Shown piece after piece: positions 1 through 7,048 of a DNA stretch of 38,225 nucleotides; position 1 is the first letter of the stretch, and the number at the start of each line of letters is the position of its first letter. This DNA is from Clostridium thermobutyricum. Its GTDB lineage: Bacteria > Bacillota > Clostridia > Ch29. Below the pieces are notes generated by a model. It did not search any database and was not told the DNA's origin. It worked only from the letters and a program-made list of their open reading frames with translations. The translations under genes and the position numbers were made by a program. The stretch covers positions 1 through 38,225 of the forward strand of contig JAENYD010000022.1 of NCBI GenBank assembly GCA_016842005.1. Reading direction: 5' to 3'.

Positions 1-223
1 TCTGCTGTATCATCTTTGCCACATCTATACCGTTTATACCCTCCCCCGTATCCAGCTCTATATCGAGCAGTGCAATATCCGGGATATGCTTTTTTGCAGC
101 CTTCACTGCCCCGCTGCCGGATGATACATCTATAACCTCGCCTACGAGAGGGTTTTTAGTTACCAGCTCTTTCAGGTATTCCCTGGTATAGTATTCATCT
201 TCAAGAATAAGTATACTTATCAT
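1..223 (-). CDS. Response regulator receiver domain, N-terminal part (cut by window edge)
   Basis: About 74 codons are visible on the minus strand before the left edge. The translation begins MISILILEDEYYTREYLKEL, with the acidic pair (Glu-Asp) that binds Mg2+ at the end of the first beta strand, and continues to IALLDIEL, whose Asp is the expected phospho-acceptor. This is a CheY-like receiver domain of a two-component regulator. The output domain lies outside the window. Because the gene starts 12 bases after an AgrD-like peptide gene on the same strand, a LytTR-type (AgrA/LytR) output domain is the natural guess, but that is inference. Start ATG at 223-221. The ribosome site is weak (AAGGG about ten bases upstream), which suggests translation coupled to the peptide gene. 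Confidence 0.85.
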   Translation of the reverse strand, partial: MISILILEDEYYTREYLKELVTKNPLVGEVIDVSSGSGAVKAAKKHIPDIALLDIELDTGEGINGIDVAKMIQQ

Positions 224-235
224 GTCAACCAACCC

Positions 236-370
236 TTATTTTTTTAAGCTCTGAGGTATATCCGGTTCATAAAGTATCCACATGCTTCTGGGACTTACGC
301 CTATGGAAGCGGTAAATACCAGTAGTGAAGCAGCTGTTGAAAGGAGCATTTTTACTGTCTTTTTGTACAT
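236..370 (-). CDS. AgrD-like cyclic (thio)lactone autoinducer prepeptide, 44 aa
   Basis: This 44-codon gene on the minus strand starts ATG at 370-368 behind a strong GGAGGAGGTG site and ends TAA at 238-236. The product has a basic, amphipathic N-terminus (MYKKTVKMLL), a short hydrophobic leader, then SMWILYEP followed by DIPQSLKK. The arrangement (a nucleophile, four residues, Tyr, Glu/Gln-Pro, a second Pro and a charged tail) lines up residue for residue with clostridial AgrD peptides, where the residue before the ring is normally Cys. Here it is Ser29, so the ring would be a lactone, as known for Staphylococcus intermedius. AgrB normally cleaves and cyclises such peptides; no agrB is visible, and it may lie beyond the left edge. 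The response regulator follows after 12 bases, which supports a quorum-sensing operon. The family call is by motif only. Confidence 0.8.
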   Translation of the reverse strand: MYKKTVKMLLSTAASLLVFTASIGVSPRSMWILYEPDIPQSLKK

Positions 371-455
371 TTCTCCACACCTCCTCCCTCTTTTATAATT
401 TTTCAGTAAAAGAATATTTAATTTCCTGTATTAATAGTACTCAATGGAAATGTAC

Positions 456-497
456 ATTATATCAAGGCTGATGTTTTTCTGGTGTTTCAACCAGAAA
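456..497 (-). promoter_or_regulatory. Probable agrD promoter with an 8-bp inverted repeat at -35
   Basis: On the minus strand a perfect TATAAT lies at 461-456, about 80 bases upstream of the agrD-like start. The -35 position (about 484-479) has no TTGACA match. Instead it is covered by a perfect inverted repeat, TTTCTGGT at 476-483 and ACCAGAAA at 490-497, with a 6-base spacer. A good -10, a poor -35 and a palindrome at that place are what an activator-dependent or repressed promoter looks like. The binding protein is unknown; LytTR regulators usually bind direct repeats, so autoregulation by the neighbouring regulator is only one option. Confidence 0.5.
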
Positions 498-575
498 TTT
501 TCAAACGGGATTGAAGGCAAAGATTATAAAAAGGTGATAAAATTAGATATGAAAGTTTAAAGGGGGGAGTTGTTT

Positions 576-1274
576 TTGGAAGATAAGATTAGATTGCTTA
601 CAGACAATATGAGAAACTGGGGGGCCAGCAAAACAGGCTTTTCATATGTATCAGAGCAGCTGCCGGATGAACTGAGACACCTGAAAAGCGCTGTTACTGT
701 CATGGTAAGGTTATCGGATGAGATAATAGACCATATAAAGGACAAACCTACCCACACATATTTCCATCACTACCGTACCGTAAATTTCTTGATAGACCAG
801 ATTACCCTGAGAACAACCCAGCTCCTTCAGGACTGGGGCTACCACGCCCTAGCCGTACCTGCGTCCCAGACAATAAAAACCGAAGAAGATAGATATACAG
901 CCTTATTCCAGCACAAGACAGCCGCCACAAGGGCAGGCCTCGGCTGGATAGGAAAAAGCGGCCTGCTTGTAACGCCGGAATTCGGCCCGAGAATACGCCT
1001 GGGCACCGTACTTACCGATATGGAACTGCCCTACGGTGAACCGGTTGAAGAGAGCAGGTGCGGTGAGTGTATGGAATGTACCAAGAAGTGTCCCGCTATG
1101 GCATTACAGGGAATCAACTGGAAAGCCGGAATGGAACGGAAACTGCTTGTTGATGCCCATGCCTGCAGTACCCATATGCACGACAGATACAGGCATATTG
1201 GAAGGGGTTCTGTCTGCGGTATATGCATCAAAAGCTGCCCGGTGGGAAACAGACGAATAAGAAGGAGGCAGTGA
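576..1274 (+). CDS. QueG-like 4Fe-4S double-cluster protein
   Basis: The product (about 232 aa) carries two ferredoxin-like cysteine clusters near the C-terminus: CGECMECTKKCP, and VCGICIKSCPVG preceded by a lone Cys in HACSTH. This is the double-cluster pattern of epoxyqueuosine reductase QueG (COG1600). Upstream is the short segment TRAGLGWIGKSGLLVTPEFG, also typical of that family. QueG proper is about 350-390 aa, binds cobalamin and reduces epoxyqueuosine in tRNA. This protein is a short form, lacking the C-terminal HEAT-like part and much of the N-terminal part, so it may be a relative with another substrate. I chose TTG at 576, six bases after GGGGGAG; TTG at 570 abuts the ribosome site. 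It stands alone, divergent from the agrD-like gene. Confidence 0.75.
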   Translation: MEDKIRLLTDNMRNWGASKTGFSYVSEQLPDELRHLKSAVTVMVRLSDEIIDHIKDKPTHTYFHHYRTVNFLIDQITLRTTQLLQDWGYHALAVPASQTIKTEEDRYTALFQHKTAATRAGLGWIGKSGLLVTPEFGPRIRLGTVLTDMELPYGEPVEESRCGECMECTKKCPAMALQGINWKAGMERKLLVDAHACSTHMHDRYRHIGRGSVCGICIKSCPVGNRRIRRRQ

Positions 1275-1306
1275 TTAATAAGAAGTTTGATGCATCAGGA
1301 ACTGCA

Positions 1307-1353
1307 TCCTGATTCGGATGGGGTAAAAAAAGCGTCCCCCACCTGAATCAGGA
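1307..1353. terminator. Imperfect hairpin downstream of the QueG-like gene
   Basis: TCCTGATTC (1307-1315) pairs perfectly with GAATCAGGA (1345-1353). Inside, GGATGGGG faces CCCCCACC imperfectly, leaving an A-rich loop. There is no T-tract after it on the plus strand, so it is not a standard intrinsic terminator. A smaller hairpin (ACTGTC/GGCAGT, 1367-1385) follows. It separates two converging genes and may stop or stabilise transcripts. Confidence 0.4.
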
Positions 1354-1394
1354 GCTCGATTCACAAACTGTCTTGAAAGGCAGTCTGGAGGGGG

Positions 1395-1583
1395 TCAGGT
1401 CATTTTCCTTTTGATGGGCCGTTTTACGTCTTTGCGGATACCGTGATTGTGACCGCTTTCCAGCTGGGATTTCTGGGACTTTGCCTCCCGGTGGAAATGC
1501 CTGTCTTCTCTTTTGTAAATATCCGCAGCGAATTCTTCCTGATTGCCCTTGATGTTGGTAAAGCGGCTTTTCCTTATTGACAA
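1395..1583 (-). CDS. Small basic hypothetical protein, 62 aa
   Basis: I do not recognise a family. The product begins MSIRKSRFTNIKGNQEEFAA and is highly charged, rich in Lys, Arg, His and Gln, with no membrane segment and no Cys. Its composition recalls small spore-coat or core-associated basic proteins of spore formers, but that is a guess. I chose TTG at 1583-1581 because GAGGTG (1595-1590) lies six bases upstream; the longer GTG start at 1592 would sit inside that site. It converges with the QueG-like gene and is divergent from the lipoprotein deacetylase. The good ribosome site and clean frame argue for a real gene. Confidence 0.55.
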   Translation of the reverse strand: MSIRKSRFTNIKGNQEEFAADIYKREDRHFHREAKSQKSQLESGHNHGIRKDVKRPIKRKMT

Positions 1584-1712
1584 ATTCAACACCTCGCTAT
1601 ATAAGTTATATATAGTTTTTCCGCAACCGGTGTAAAAATTAGTATGATTTTAAAAAAATGATGCAAAACAGGACATTGATTGCCTGACAGTAAAACAATC
1701 GGGAGTGATTTC

Positions 1713-2795
1713 ATGAAACGATTTATAGTCATATTTGTAGTTTTGTTTCTCTTAATAGGTTTAACAGGTTGTTCGGACACTTTGCAGCCGGTTGATGAAC
1801 CGCCGGACAGCGATGGTAAAACAGCAGAAGACCCTGGCGAGGATATTGGGGAACAGCAGGGTGATAAAAAGGATGAAATCGATCTGCAGGCGGTTAAGCC
1901 CAATGAAGCGGGGAATATAATGGTGATTATGTACCATGAAATCGGGGATAAGGAAGGTGAATGGTCCCGGCAGTGGGAGAATTTCAAAAAGGACCTGGAG
2001 GTCCTGTATGAAAAGGGATATCGGTTAATCGGCCTGAAGGATTACCTGGACCACAATATAAATGTGGAAGCCGGTTATACCCCTGTTGTCATTACATTTG
2101 ACGATGGAACCCTGGGGCAGTTCAGGGTGGTCGAGGAAAATGGCGAACTGACTGTAGACCCTCACAGCGCCGTAGGCGTAATGGAAAGCTTTTATGAGCA
2201 GCATCCCGACTTCGGCCTGGAGGCCACCTTTTATATATATTATCCTGTTCCTTTCCGGCAGAGGGAATATATAGACTATAAACTCAAATATATAGTGGAA
2301 AAGGGTATGGATATTGGAAACCATACTTACACCCATGAAAATCTGAGCAAGCTGGACCCTCAAGGTATCCAGTACCAGCTGGGGCGCATGGTAAAAGAGA
2401 CGGGGGATTACCTGCCCGGATACCAGGTTGACAGCCTGGCCCTCACCTTCGGCGTTAACAGTAGGGAGGAATACAGGGATTATGTATACAGCGGTGAGTA
2501 TGAAGGCGTAAAATATACCAACCGCGGTATCCTGCTGGTAGGGGCAAATCCTGCCCTTTCCCCTGCAGACAAAAAGTATAACCCATACAAGATACCCAGG
2601 ATCAGGGGCACAGAATCTCCCAATCATTCAACCGACCTGTACGACTGGCTGGAATATTTTGAAGAGCATCCTGACAGGAGGTATATCAGCGATGGGGACC
2701 CGGACAGGATTACGGTGCCTGAGGGACTGGAGGATAAAATAGATGATGAAAAACTGGGAGGCAAGCAGTTGAGGATATATAACCCGGAGCAATAG
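1713..2795 (+). CDS. Lipoprotein polysaccharide deacetylase family protein
   Basis: The 360-aa product starts with a lipoprotein signal (hydrophobic residues 4-17, lipobox LTGC with Cys20), then an acidic, low-complexity linker to about residue 65. The NodB-like catalytic domain follows: YHEI near residue 74, TFDDG at 128-132 (catalytic Asp and metal-binding Asp) and HTYTH at 204-208 (metal-binding His pair). Such enzymes remove N-acetyl groups from peptidoglycan or other surface glycans; this one would act outside the membrane. The later motifs of the family are not clear in the C-terminal 130 residues, so the substrate is open. ATG 1713 is preceded by GGGAGTGA at a good distance; the upstream in-frame codons lack a ribosome site. 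It is monocistronic, followed by a strong terminator. Confidence 0.85.
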   Translation: MKRFIVIFVVLFLLIGLTGCSDTLQPVDEPPDSDGKTAEDPGEDIGEQQGDKKDEIDLQAVKPNEAGNIMVIMYHEIGDKEGEWSRQWENFKKDLEVLYEKGYRLIGLKDYLDHNINVEAGYTPVVITFDDGTLGQFRVVEENGELTVDPHSAVGVMESFYEQHPDFGLEATFYIYYPVPFRQREYIDYKLKYIVEKGMDIGNHTYTHENLSKLDPQGIQYQLGRMVKETGDYLPGYQVDSLALTFGVNSREEYRDYVYSGEYEGVKYTNRGILLVGANPALSPADKKYNPYKIPRIRGTESPNHSTDLYDWLEYFEEHPDRRYISDGDPDRITVPEGLEDKIDDEKLGGKQLRIYNPEQ

Positions 2796-2812
2796 CCTGT
2801 GATCTTTGCAGT

Positions 2813-2866
2813 CCCGGGGCCGGCCCGCGGAATATGTTCCGTGGTCCGACCCCGGGTTTTTGTTTT
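2813..2866 (+). terminator. Strong rho-independent terminator after the deacetylase gene
   Basis: CCCGGGG (2813-2819) pairs with CCCCGGG (2850-2856). An inner imperfect stem around CCGCGGAA/TTCCGTGG sits between the arms, and TTTTTGTTTT follows directly. Confidence 0.85.
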
Positions 2867-3142
2867 GCAAGTACTCAGATGCCCTATGGCATGTGCGGGA
2901 TAAAGTTAATGCATTGCCTTAATAAACTGCCGGAAAGATTATGAGTATTTGTTTCTATGGGTTCATGCAGTACTTCAACAACAGGGTGTCGTGACTGCAG
3001 GGGAAAAGATGCGAAAGGAGAATTAGTTATTAATGCTTTGTTGCTAAAGGGAGGTTAGTATGGGAAAGCTGATTAAGGTAATATACCGGACCGGTGGTGA
3101 ATAAACATATAGAGAAATAAATTTATTTTGGGAGCTGGCAAA
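2867..3142 (+). other. Intergenic stretch with three overlapping mini-ORFs
   Basis: No family-level gene is visible in these 276 bases. Three short reading frames occur: 17 codons from ATG 2941, 33 codons from ATG 2958 (product starts MGSCSTSTTGCRDCRGK, with three cysteines; no ribosome site), and 14 codons from ATG 3060 to 3104 (product MGKLIKVIYRTGGE). The last has a good site, AAAGGGAGG, and its ATG overlaps the stop region of the second. They could be a leader peptide before pdaB, a decayed small gene, or chance. Confidence 0.3.
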
Positions 3143-3913
3143 ATGAAGATATTTCTCATAAGAAGGAGCCTGTTCACACAGCTTTTGCTGGTTTTTATAC
3201 TTGTGGTGATTTCTGTTGTCTATACGCAGTGGTATTCTCCGGGCATACTTTCAGTCCTGCTTAATAATGACAGGAAGCTGCCCATATACTCTGTGGAGAA
3301 AGAAGAAAAAATTATTGCCATCAGTTTTGATGCCGCATATGGAGATCAGTACACACCGGAGATACTCGATATACTGGACCAGTACAATGTAAAGACAACA
3401 TTTTTCCTTGTGGGTTTCTGGCTGGACAAATACCCGGATATGGCCAGGGAAATCCACAGGAGAGGACATGAGATTGGCAACCATTCATCCACCCATCCTC
3501 AGATGTCCAAATTGACTGCCGAAGAAATACGAAAGGAATTGAAGAACACCGGGGACAAGATAAAAAAAATTACCGGCAAGGCCCCCTTCCTGTTCAGACC
3601 TCCCTTTGGGGATTACAATAACAGGGTTATTGAAACCGCCAGGGAAGAGGGATATTACAGCATTCAGTGGGATGTGGATTCTCTGGATTGGAGAGAGCTG
3701 GGAGTGGATCCTGTTGTAGACAGGGTAATCAGCCGGGTGGGTAACGGTTCCATTGTGCTGTTCCATAACAACGCAAAGTATGTCACCCAGTTTTTGCCCA
3801 TAATACTTGATAGGCTGCAGAAAGAAGGATATAAGATAGTGCCTGTATCCAGGCTTATCCTGAAAGACAATTATTACATTGACCATACAGGAAGACAAAA
3901 ACCCGCAAATTAG
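3143..3913 (+). CDS. pdaB: Sporulation polysaccharide deacetylase, PdaB type
   Basis: The 256-aa product has an N-terminal signal anchor (about residues 9-28) and one NodB domain. Visible motifs are SFDAAYGD (61-68), HSSTH (114-118, metal site), RPPFGDYN (152-159) and LFHNN (206-210). Length and motif forms fit the PdaB/YbaN family, which in Bacillus is needed for spore stability and acts on the cortex or outer face of the membrane. The first motif reads FDAAYGD rather than TFDDG, as is usual for PdaB, so metal binding differs from true chitin deacetylases. ATG 3143 follows GGGAG at 8 bases. The gene is monocistronic. Expression by a sporulation sigma factor is likely from the family, not shown by a promoter I can read. 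Confidence 0.85.
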   Translation: MKIFLIRRSLFTQLLLVFILVVISVVYTQWYSPGILSVLLNNDRKLPIYSVEKEEKIIAISFDAAYGDQYTPEILDILDQYNVKTTFFLVGFWLDKYPDMAREIHRRGHEIGNHSSTHPQMSKLTAEEIRKELKNTGDKIKKITGKAPFLFRPPFGDYNNRVIETAREEGYYSIQWDVDSLDWRELGVDPVVDRVISRVGNGSIVLFHNNAKYVTQFLPIILDRLQKEGYKIVPVSRLILKDNYYIDHTGRQKPAN

Positions 3914-3922
3914 CGGGTTTTT
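3901..3922 (+). terminator. Terminator overlapping the pdaB stop codon
   Basis: ACCCGC (3901-3906) pairs with GCGGGT (3913-3918) and TTTT follows. The loop AAATTA includes part of the TAG stop, so the stem begins inside the coding region. Confidence 0.8.
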
Positions 3923-4092
3923 CCTTTAGATGGTATACTGATGCATTTAAATAATATGAGGCATAAACAGGAGAATACACGCTATAAGTTAACATAATAT
4001 AATATTATGTATACATACAGAGGATGACATGTTTCCTCCCATATTATATAATACTGCTAAATCTGTATTCACTTACTGCAAGGGGGGGAATC

Positions 4093-4872
4093 ATGCATAA
4101 AGGAAGGAACAGGATTTACAGGATGGCAGCTGCATTACTTGTCACGGCAGTGCTTATGGTTGCCATAATGCCCGGTGCTGCTCAGGCGGCTACGGTTTAC
4201 ACCGTGAAAAAGGGTGACAGTCTGTGGCTTATAGCCCGGGAATACGGTACAACAGTAGATGAGATAAAAAGGGCTAATAATCTCTGGAACGATACTGTTT
4301 ATGCTGGGCAAACACTTAACATAACATGGCCTTCATATTATACCGTGAAAAAGGGTGACAGTCTGTGGCTTATAGCCCGGAAATACGGTACAACCGTGGA
4401 TGAGCTTATGAAGGCCAATAATATCTGGAACGGCAACATATATCCCGGACAAAGGTTGGTTATTACGTGGCCCCAGAGCGGTACTTCCAGAGGCTCCGCC
4501 AATTATGCATTCAGCGCATCAAGCCGTGACATAACCCTGATGGCAAAGACGGTATATGGAGAAGCCCGGGGAGAGCCTTATGAAGGGCAGGTGGCTGTTG
4601 CTGCTGTGATACTGAACAGGGTGAGGGACAGCAGATTTCCCAACACCATTTCCGGGGTTATATTCCAGCCCGGAGCCTTCACCGCCCTACAGGACGGCCA
4701 GTATTACCTGTCTCCGGATTCCACCGCATACAGTGCAGTGGATAGTGCTTTAAAGGGATGGGACCCTTCGGAAGGAGCACTGTATTATTTCAATCCTGCC
4801 ACTGCAACTTCAGAATGGATCTGGTCAAGGACCATAATAAAGAAAATAGGGAAACACTATTTTGCAAAATAG
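4093..4872 (+). CDS. LysM-domain cell wall hydrolase, SleB/CwlJ-type
   Basis: The 259-aa product is exported: a basic start, hydrophobic segment (about 11-27) and AQA cleavage site at 30-32. Two LysM peptidoglycan-binding repeats follow (about 36-78 and 83-125), each starting [15 protein letters not shown] short Ser-rich linker leads to a Hydrolase_2 domain (about 145-259) with TVYGEARGE, whose Glu is the expected catalytic residue of the SleB lytic transglycosylase family. SleB and CwlJ open spore cortex during germination, but LysM-SleB fusions also serve in vegetative or mother-cell wall turnover. ATG 4093 sits after AGGGGGGAA; the longer upstream frame has no ribosome site. Terminator follows, so it is monocistronic. 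Confidence 0.85.
   Translation: MHKGRNRIYRMAAALLVTAVLMVAIMPGAAQAATVYTVKKGDSLWLIAREYGTTVDEIKRANNLWNDTVYAGQTLNITWPSYYTVKKGDSLWLIARKYGTTVDELMKANNIWNGNIYPGQRLVITWPQSGTSRGSANYAFSASSRDITLMAKTVYGEARGEPYEGQVAVAAVILNRVRDSRFPNTISGVIFQPGAFTALQDGQYYLSPDSTAYSAVDSALKGWDPSEGALYYFNPATATSEWIWSRTIIKKIGKHYFAK
4201..4380 (+). repeat. Near-identical DNA repeat encoding the two LysM motifs
   Basis: Bases 4201-4239 recur exactly at 4342-4380 (39 identical bases, period 141 bases = 47 codons). The surrounding parts of the two LysM domains differ more. Perfect identity at synonymous positions points to recent duplication or gene conversion within the gene. Confidence 0.9.
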
Positions 4873-4898
4873 GGATGGAGGCAATCCATCCCTGTTTT
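4871..4898 (+). terminator. Terminator after the LysM hydrolase
   Basis: A perfect 9-bp stem, AGGGATGGA (4871-4879) with TCCATCCCT (4885-4893), is followed by GTTTT. It starts within the TAG stop codon. Confidence 0.8.
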
Positions 4899-5009
4899 AC
4901 TGGGTTATTTTGAATTCTCAAATTGTATTGGCGTGACAAAAAATTCCCTGTATTAGCTGCTTGTATAAAGAAAAACAACGTGATAAACTAGGAAGGTGGA
5001 GGAAAAGGC

Positions 5010-5042
5010 GTGAAGGATGCCTCGCTGAAAGAGAGTAGGTAA
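5010..5042 (+). promoter_or_regulatory. Ten-codon leader ORF before the NusG-domain gene
   Basis: GTG at 5010 opens a reading frame for MKDASLKESR and stops TAA at 5040-5042, one base before the ATG of the next gene. A strong AAGGTGGAGG site lies upstream. The spacing suggests translational coupling: ribosomes ending here could restart at 5044, whose own site (AGAGAGTAGG) lies inside the mini-ORF. Confidence 0.4.
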
Positions 5043-5043
5043 T

Positions 5044-5415
5044 ATGACCAGATATGATAAGGTATTGATTATTGCAGTACTGTTGGTTGCTGTAACGGGT
5101 ATGCTTGTAGTTAGAACTGTTCAGGATACCGGTGGCTCCATCTACGCGGTAATTGTTGTTGACGGGGAAGAGTACAAAAGAATTGACCTCAGGAATGCAG
5201 TTCCTGGAGAGTTTACCGTCCGGAGTCCCTGGGGTTATATTACTGTTGAAATAGGCAAAAATAAGATAAGAATAAAGGATAGTACCTGTCCGGACAAATT
5301 ATGCGTAAAGCAGGGATGGTTGAGCAGGCCTAACCAACTGTCGGTTTGCCTGCCCAACCGTGTTTATATCAAGATAATAGGGCAGGAAAATGAAGTTGAT
5401 GATGTGGCCTTTTAG
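5044..5415 (+). CDS. NusG domain II-containing membrane-anchored protein
   Basis: The 123-aa product has one N-terminal membrane segment (about 8-24) and an extracytoplasmic beta domain containing SPWGYITVEIGKNKIRIKDS, then CPDKLCVKQGW and LPNRVYIKI. This matches the NusG_II domain family of Firmicutes, whose members are usually short anchored proteins near transport or electron-transfer genes. Two conserved cysteines in CPDKLC and a third in SVCLPN may form a disulfide or bind something; the function is unknown. It opens a run with the DUF4321 gene (26-base gap) and maf. The start ATG 5044 is fixed by the mini-ORF just upstream. Confidence 0.75.
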   Translation: MTRYDKVLIIAVLLVAVTGMLVVRTVQDTGGSIYAVIVVDGEEYKRIDLRNAVPGEFTVRSPWGYITVEIGKNKIRIKDSTCPDKLCVKQGWLSRPNQLSVCLPNRVYIKIIGQENEVDDVAF

Positions 5416-5441
5416 CCTAATAAATATATTGGGGAGGAATT

Positions 5442-5696
5442 ATGTTGAGAAACAGGACTAGAAATCCCTGGATACTGTTATTGCTTCTGGCTACAGGAGC
5501 TGTCATAGGAAGTTTCCTGGGAAGCTATTTAAGCCAGTTTTTGCCCTTCTTAAAATACAGCTATCCCCTGGGTATCAGAGAGCCATTGTATCTGGATCTG
5601 GGTATCTTTTCTCTGATTTTCGGGTTTGTGATAAACATTAATATCGCAGGTATAATAGGTCTGATACTTGCCATAATGATATTCAACAGGATATAA
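5442..5696 (+). CDS. DUF4321 domain membrane protein
   Basis: The 84-aa product has two hydrophobic segments (about 10-37 and 50-82) joined by a short polar stretch, SYPLGIREPLYLDLG. This is the signature of DUF4321, a small family that sits directly upstream of maf in many Clostridia, as here (18-base gap). No function is known; position suggests a link to wall growth or septation. ATG 5442 follows GGGGAGG. Confidence 0.8.
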   Translation: MLRNRTRNPWILLLLLATGAVIGSFLGSYLSQFLPFLKYSYPLGIREPLYLDLGIFSLIFGFVININIAGIIGLILAIMIFNRI

Positions 5697-5714
5697 GATT
5701 TCAGGGTGGTGCTT

Positions 5715-6296
5715 ATGAGGAAACTGGTACTGGCATCCGGGTCCCCGAGGAGGGAGGAAATCCTTCGGCGATTGGGTCTGGAAGTGGAGGTAATTCCAAG
5801 TAATATCAGTGAAGAAACCTTTGAAGGCCTTACCCCTGAAAACACAGTTGTCCGTCTTGCCCTTGAAAAGGCCAGAGATGTGGCGGGCAGGCTGGATTTT
5901 CCCGGTTTGGTGATAGGGGCGGATACCATAGTGGTACTGGATGGACTGATCATGGGTAAGCCCGAGAACCCTGAACAGGCTTTTGATATGCTGAACAGAC
6001 TTTCAGGCCGGGAGCATACTGTTATTACAGGACTGGCCCTGGTGGACAGAAGCATGGGTGTAGAGATGGCCGATTATCAGTGTACCAGGGTGAAGATGAA
6101 GCAGATTGAAAGCAGCAGGCTCCGGAAATACATTCAAACCGGTGAGCCGTTTGATAAGGCAGGGGCTTATGCGGTTCAGGGGAAAGCATCGGTGTTCGTA
6201 GACAGTATTGCAGGGTGCTTCTTCAATGTTATGGGCCTTCCGGTAGCCATGCTGGACAATATGTTGCGTACGGCTGGTATAGACTTGTTTGAATAA
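5715..6296 (+). CDS. maf: Maf family nucleoside triphosphate pyrophosphatase
   Basis: The 193-aa product begins MRKLVLASGSPRREEIL, the Maf/YhdE/YceF signature, and contains VIGADTIVVLDG and KAGAYAVQGKA, further conserved segments lining the nucleotide site. Maf proteins hydrolyse dTTP, UTP or modified pyrimidine nucleotides to monophosphates and are linked to septum inhibition and housecleaning. ATG 5715 is preferred because the family starts at MxxLVLAS; GTG 5706 overlaps the ribosome site CAGGGTGG. The position before radC and mreBCD is the standard Firmicute order. Confidence 0.95.
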   Translation: MRKLVLASGSPRREEILRRLGLEVEVIPSNISEETFEGLTPENTVVRLALEKARDVAGRLDFPGLVIGADTIVVLDGLIMGKPENPEQAFDMLNRLSGREHTVITGLALVDRSMGVEMADYQCTRVKMKQIESSRLRKYIQTGEPFDKAGAYAVQGKASVFVDSIAGCFFNVMGLPVAMLDNMLRTAGIDLFE

Positions 6297-6309
6297 GGTA
6301 GGGGATATT

Positions 6310-7014
6310 ATGGGAAAGGTCACATATCATCTTACCATCAAAGAAATGCCTGAGACCGAAAGGCCCAGGGAAAAGCTGCGTACCCATGGGGCTGCCAGCC
6401 TTACCGATGGGGAACTTATGGCAGTGGTCATAGGAACCGGCAGCTACAGGGAAACTGCACTGGAACTGGCATCCAAACTTATTAAGCTGCTTAACAGCGA
6501 AGGTGGCCTGAAAGCCCTGCTGGATATGACAGTTGAGGAATTAAGCGCATTGAGGGGAATGGGGACGGCCAAAGCATGCAAACTGCTTGCATCCGCCGAA
6601 CTGGCAAGGAGAATTTATTCTGCCCCTGTCAAGGACAGGATGGCAGTGAGAACGCCGGGAGATGCGGCTTCCGCGGTTATGGAAGAGATGAGGCATCTGA
6701 AAAAGGAACATTTCAGGATAATGTTATTGAATGTGAAGAACCATTTGATGTCAGTGGAAGATATTTCTGTAGGAAGCCTCAGTGCATCTATAGTTCATCC
6801 CAGGGAAATATTCCGTATCCCGATTAAAAAATCAGCGGCAGCCATTATACTTGTGCATAACCATCCCAGCGGGGACCCTTCCCCAAGTCAGGAAGATATT
6901 AATATTACGCACAGGATTTCAGAAGCAGGGAAAATAATCGGAATTGAAGTACTTGACCACATAATAATCGGAAATGGGAAATTTGCCAGCTTAAAGGAAA
7001 AAGGCATCATTTAA
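6310..7014 (+). CDS. radC: RadC/UPF0758 JAMM-domain protein
   Basis: The 234-aa product has the N-terminal [11 protein letters not shown] segment, a helix-hairpin-helix part ([14 protein letters not shown]) and a C-terminal JAMM metalloprotease-like domain with [14 protein letters not shown] (two His and Asp of the zinc site). Despite its name, RadC has no firm repair role; the JAMM fold suggests a peptidase or deubiquitinase-like hydrolase. ATG 6310 lies after AGGTAGGGG; TTG 6289 would overlap the maf end. The gene sits 13 bases after maf. Confidence 0.93.
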   Translation: MGKVTYHLTIKEMPETERPREKLRTHGAASLTDGELMAVVIGTGSYRETALELASKLIKLLNSEGGLKALLDMTVEELSALRGMGTAKACKLLASAELARRIYSAPVKDRMAVRTPGDAASAVMEEMRHLKKEHFRIMLLNVKNHLMSVEDISVGSLSASIVHPREIFRIPIKKSAAAIILVHNHPSGDPSPSQEDINITHRISEAGKIIGIEVLDHIIIGNGKFASLKEKGII

Positions 7015-7048
7015 CATTGATACTATAGCTGAGGAAGGAGCAGTAGAT

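Noticed and set aside
497-510. LytTR-type direct repeats upstream of agrD (TTGAAA twice)
   Set aside because: The two copies are 14 bases apart, not the roughly 21-22 expected for LytTR sites, so I did not call them.
4201-4380. Possible CRISPR-like direct repeats
   Set aside because: Only two copies, in-frame within LysM domains of a coding gene.
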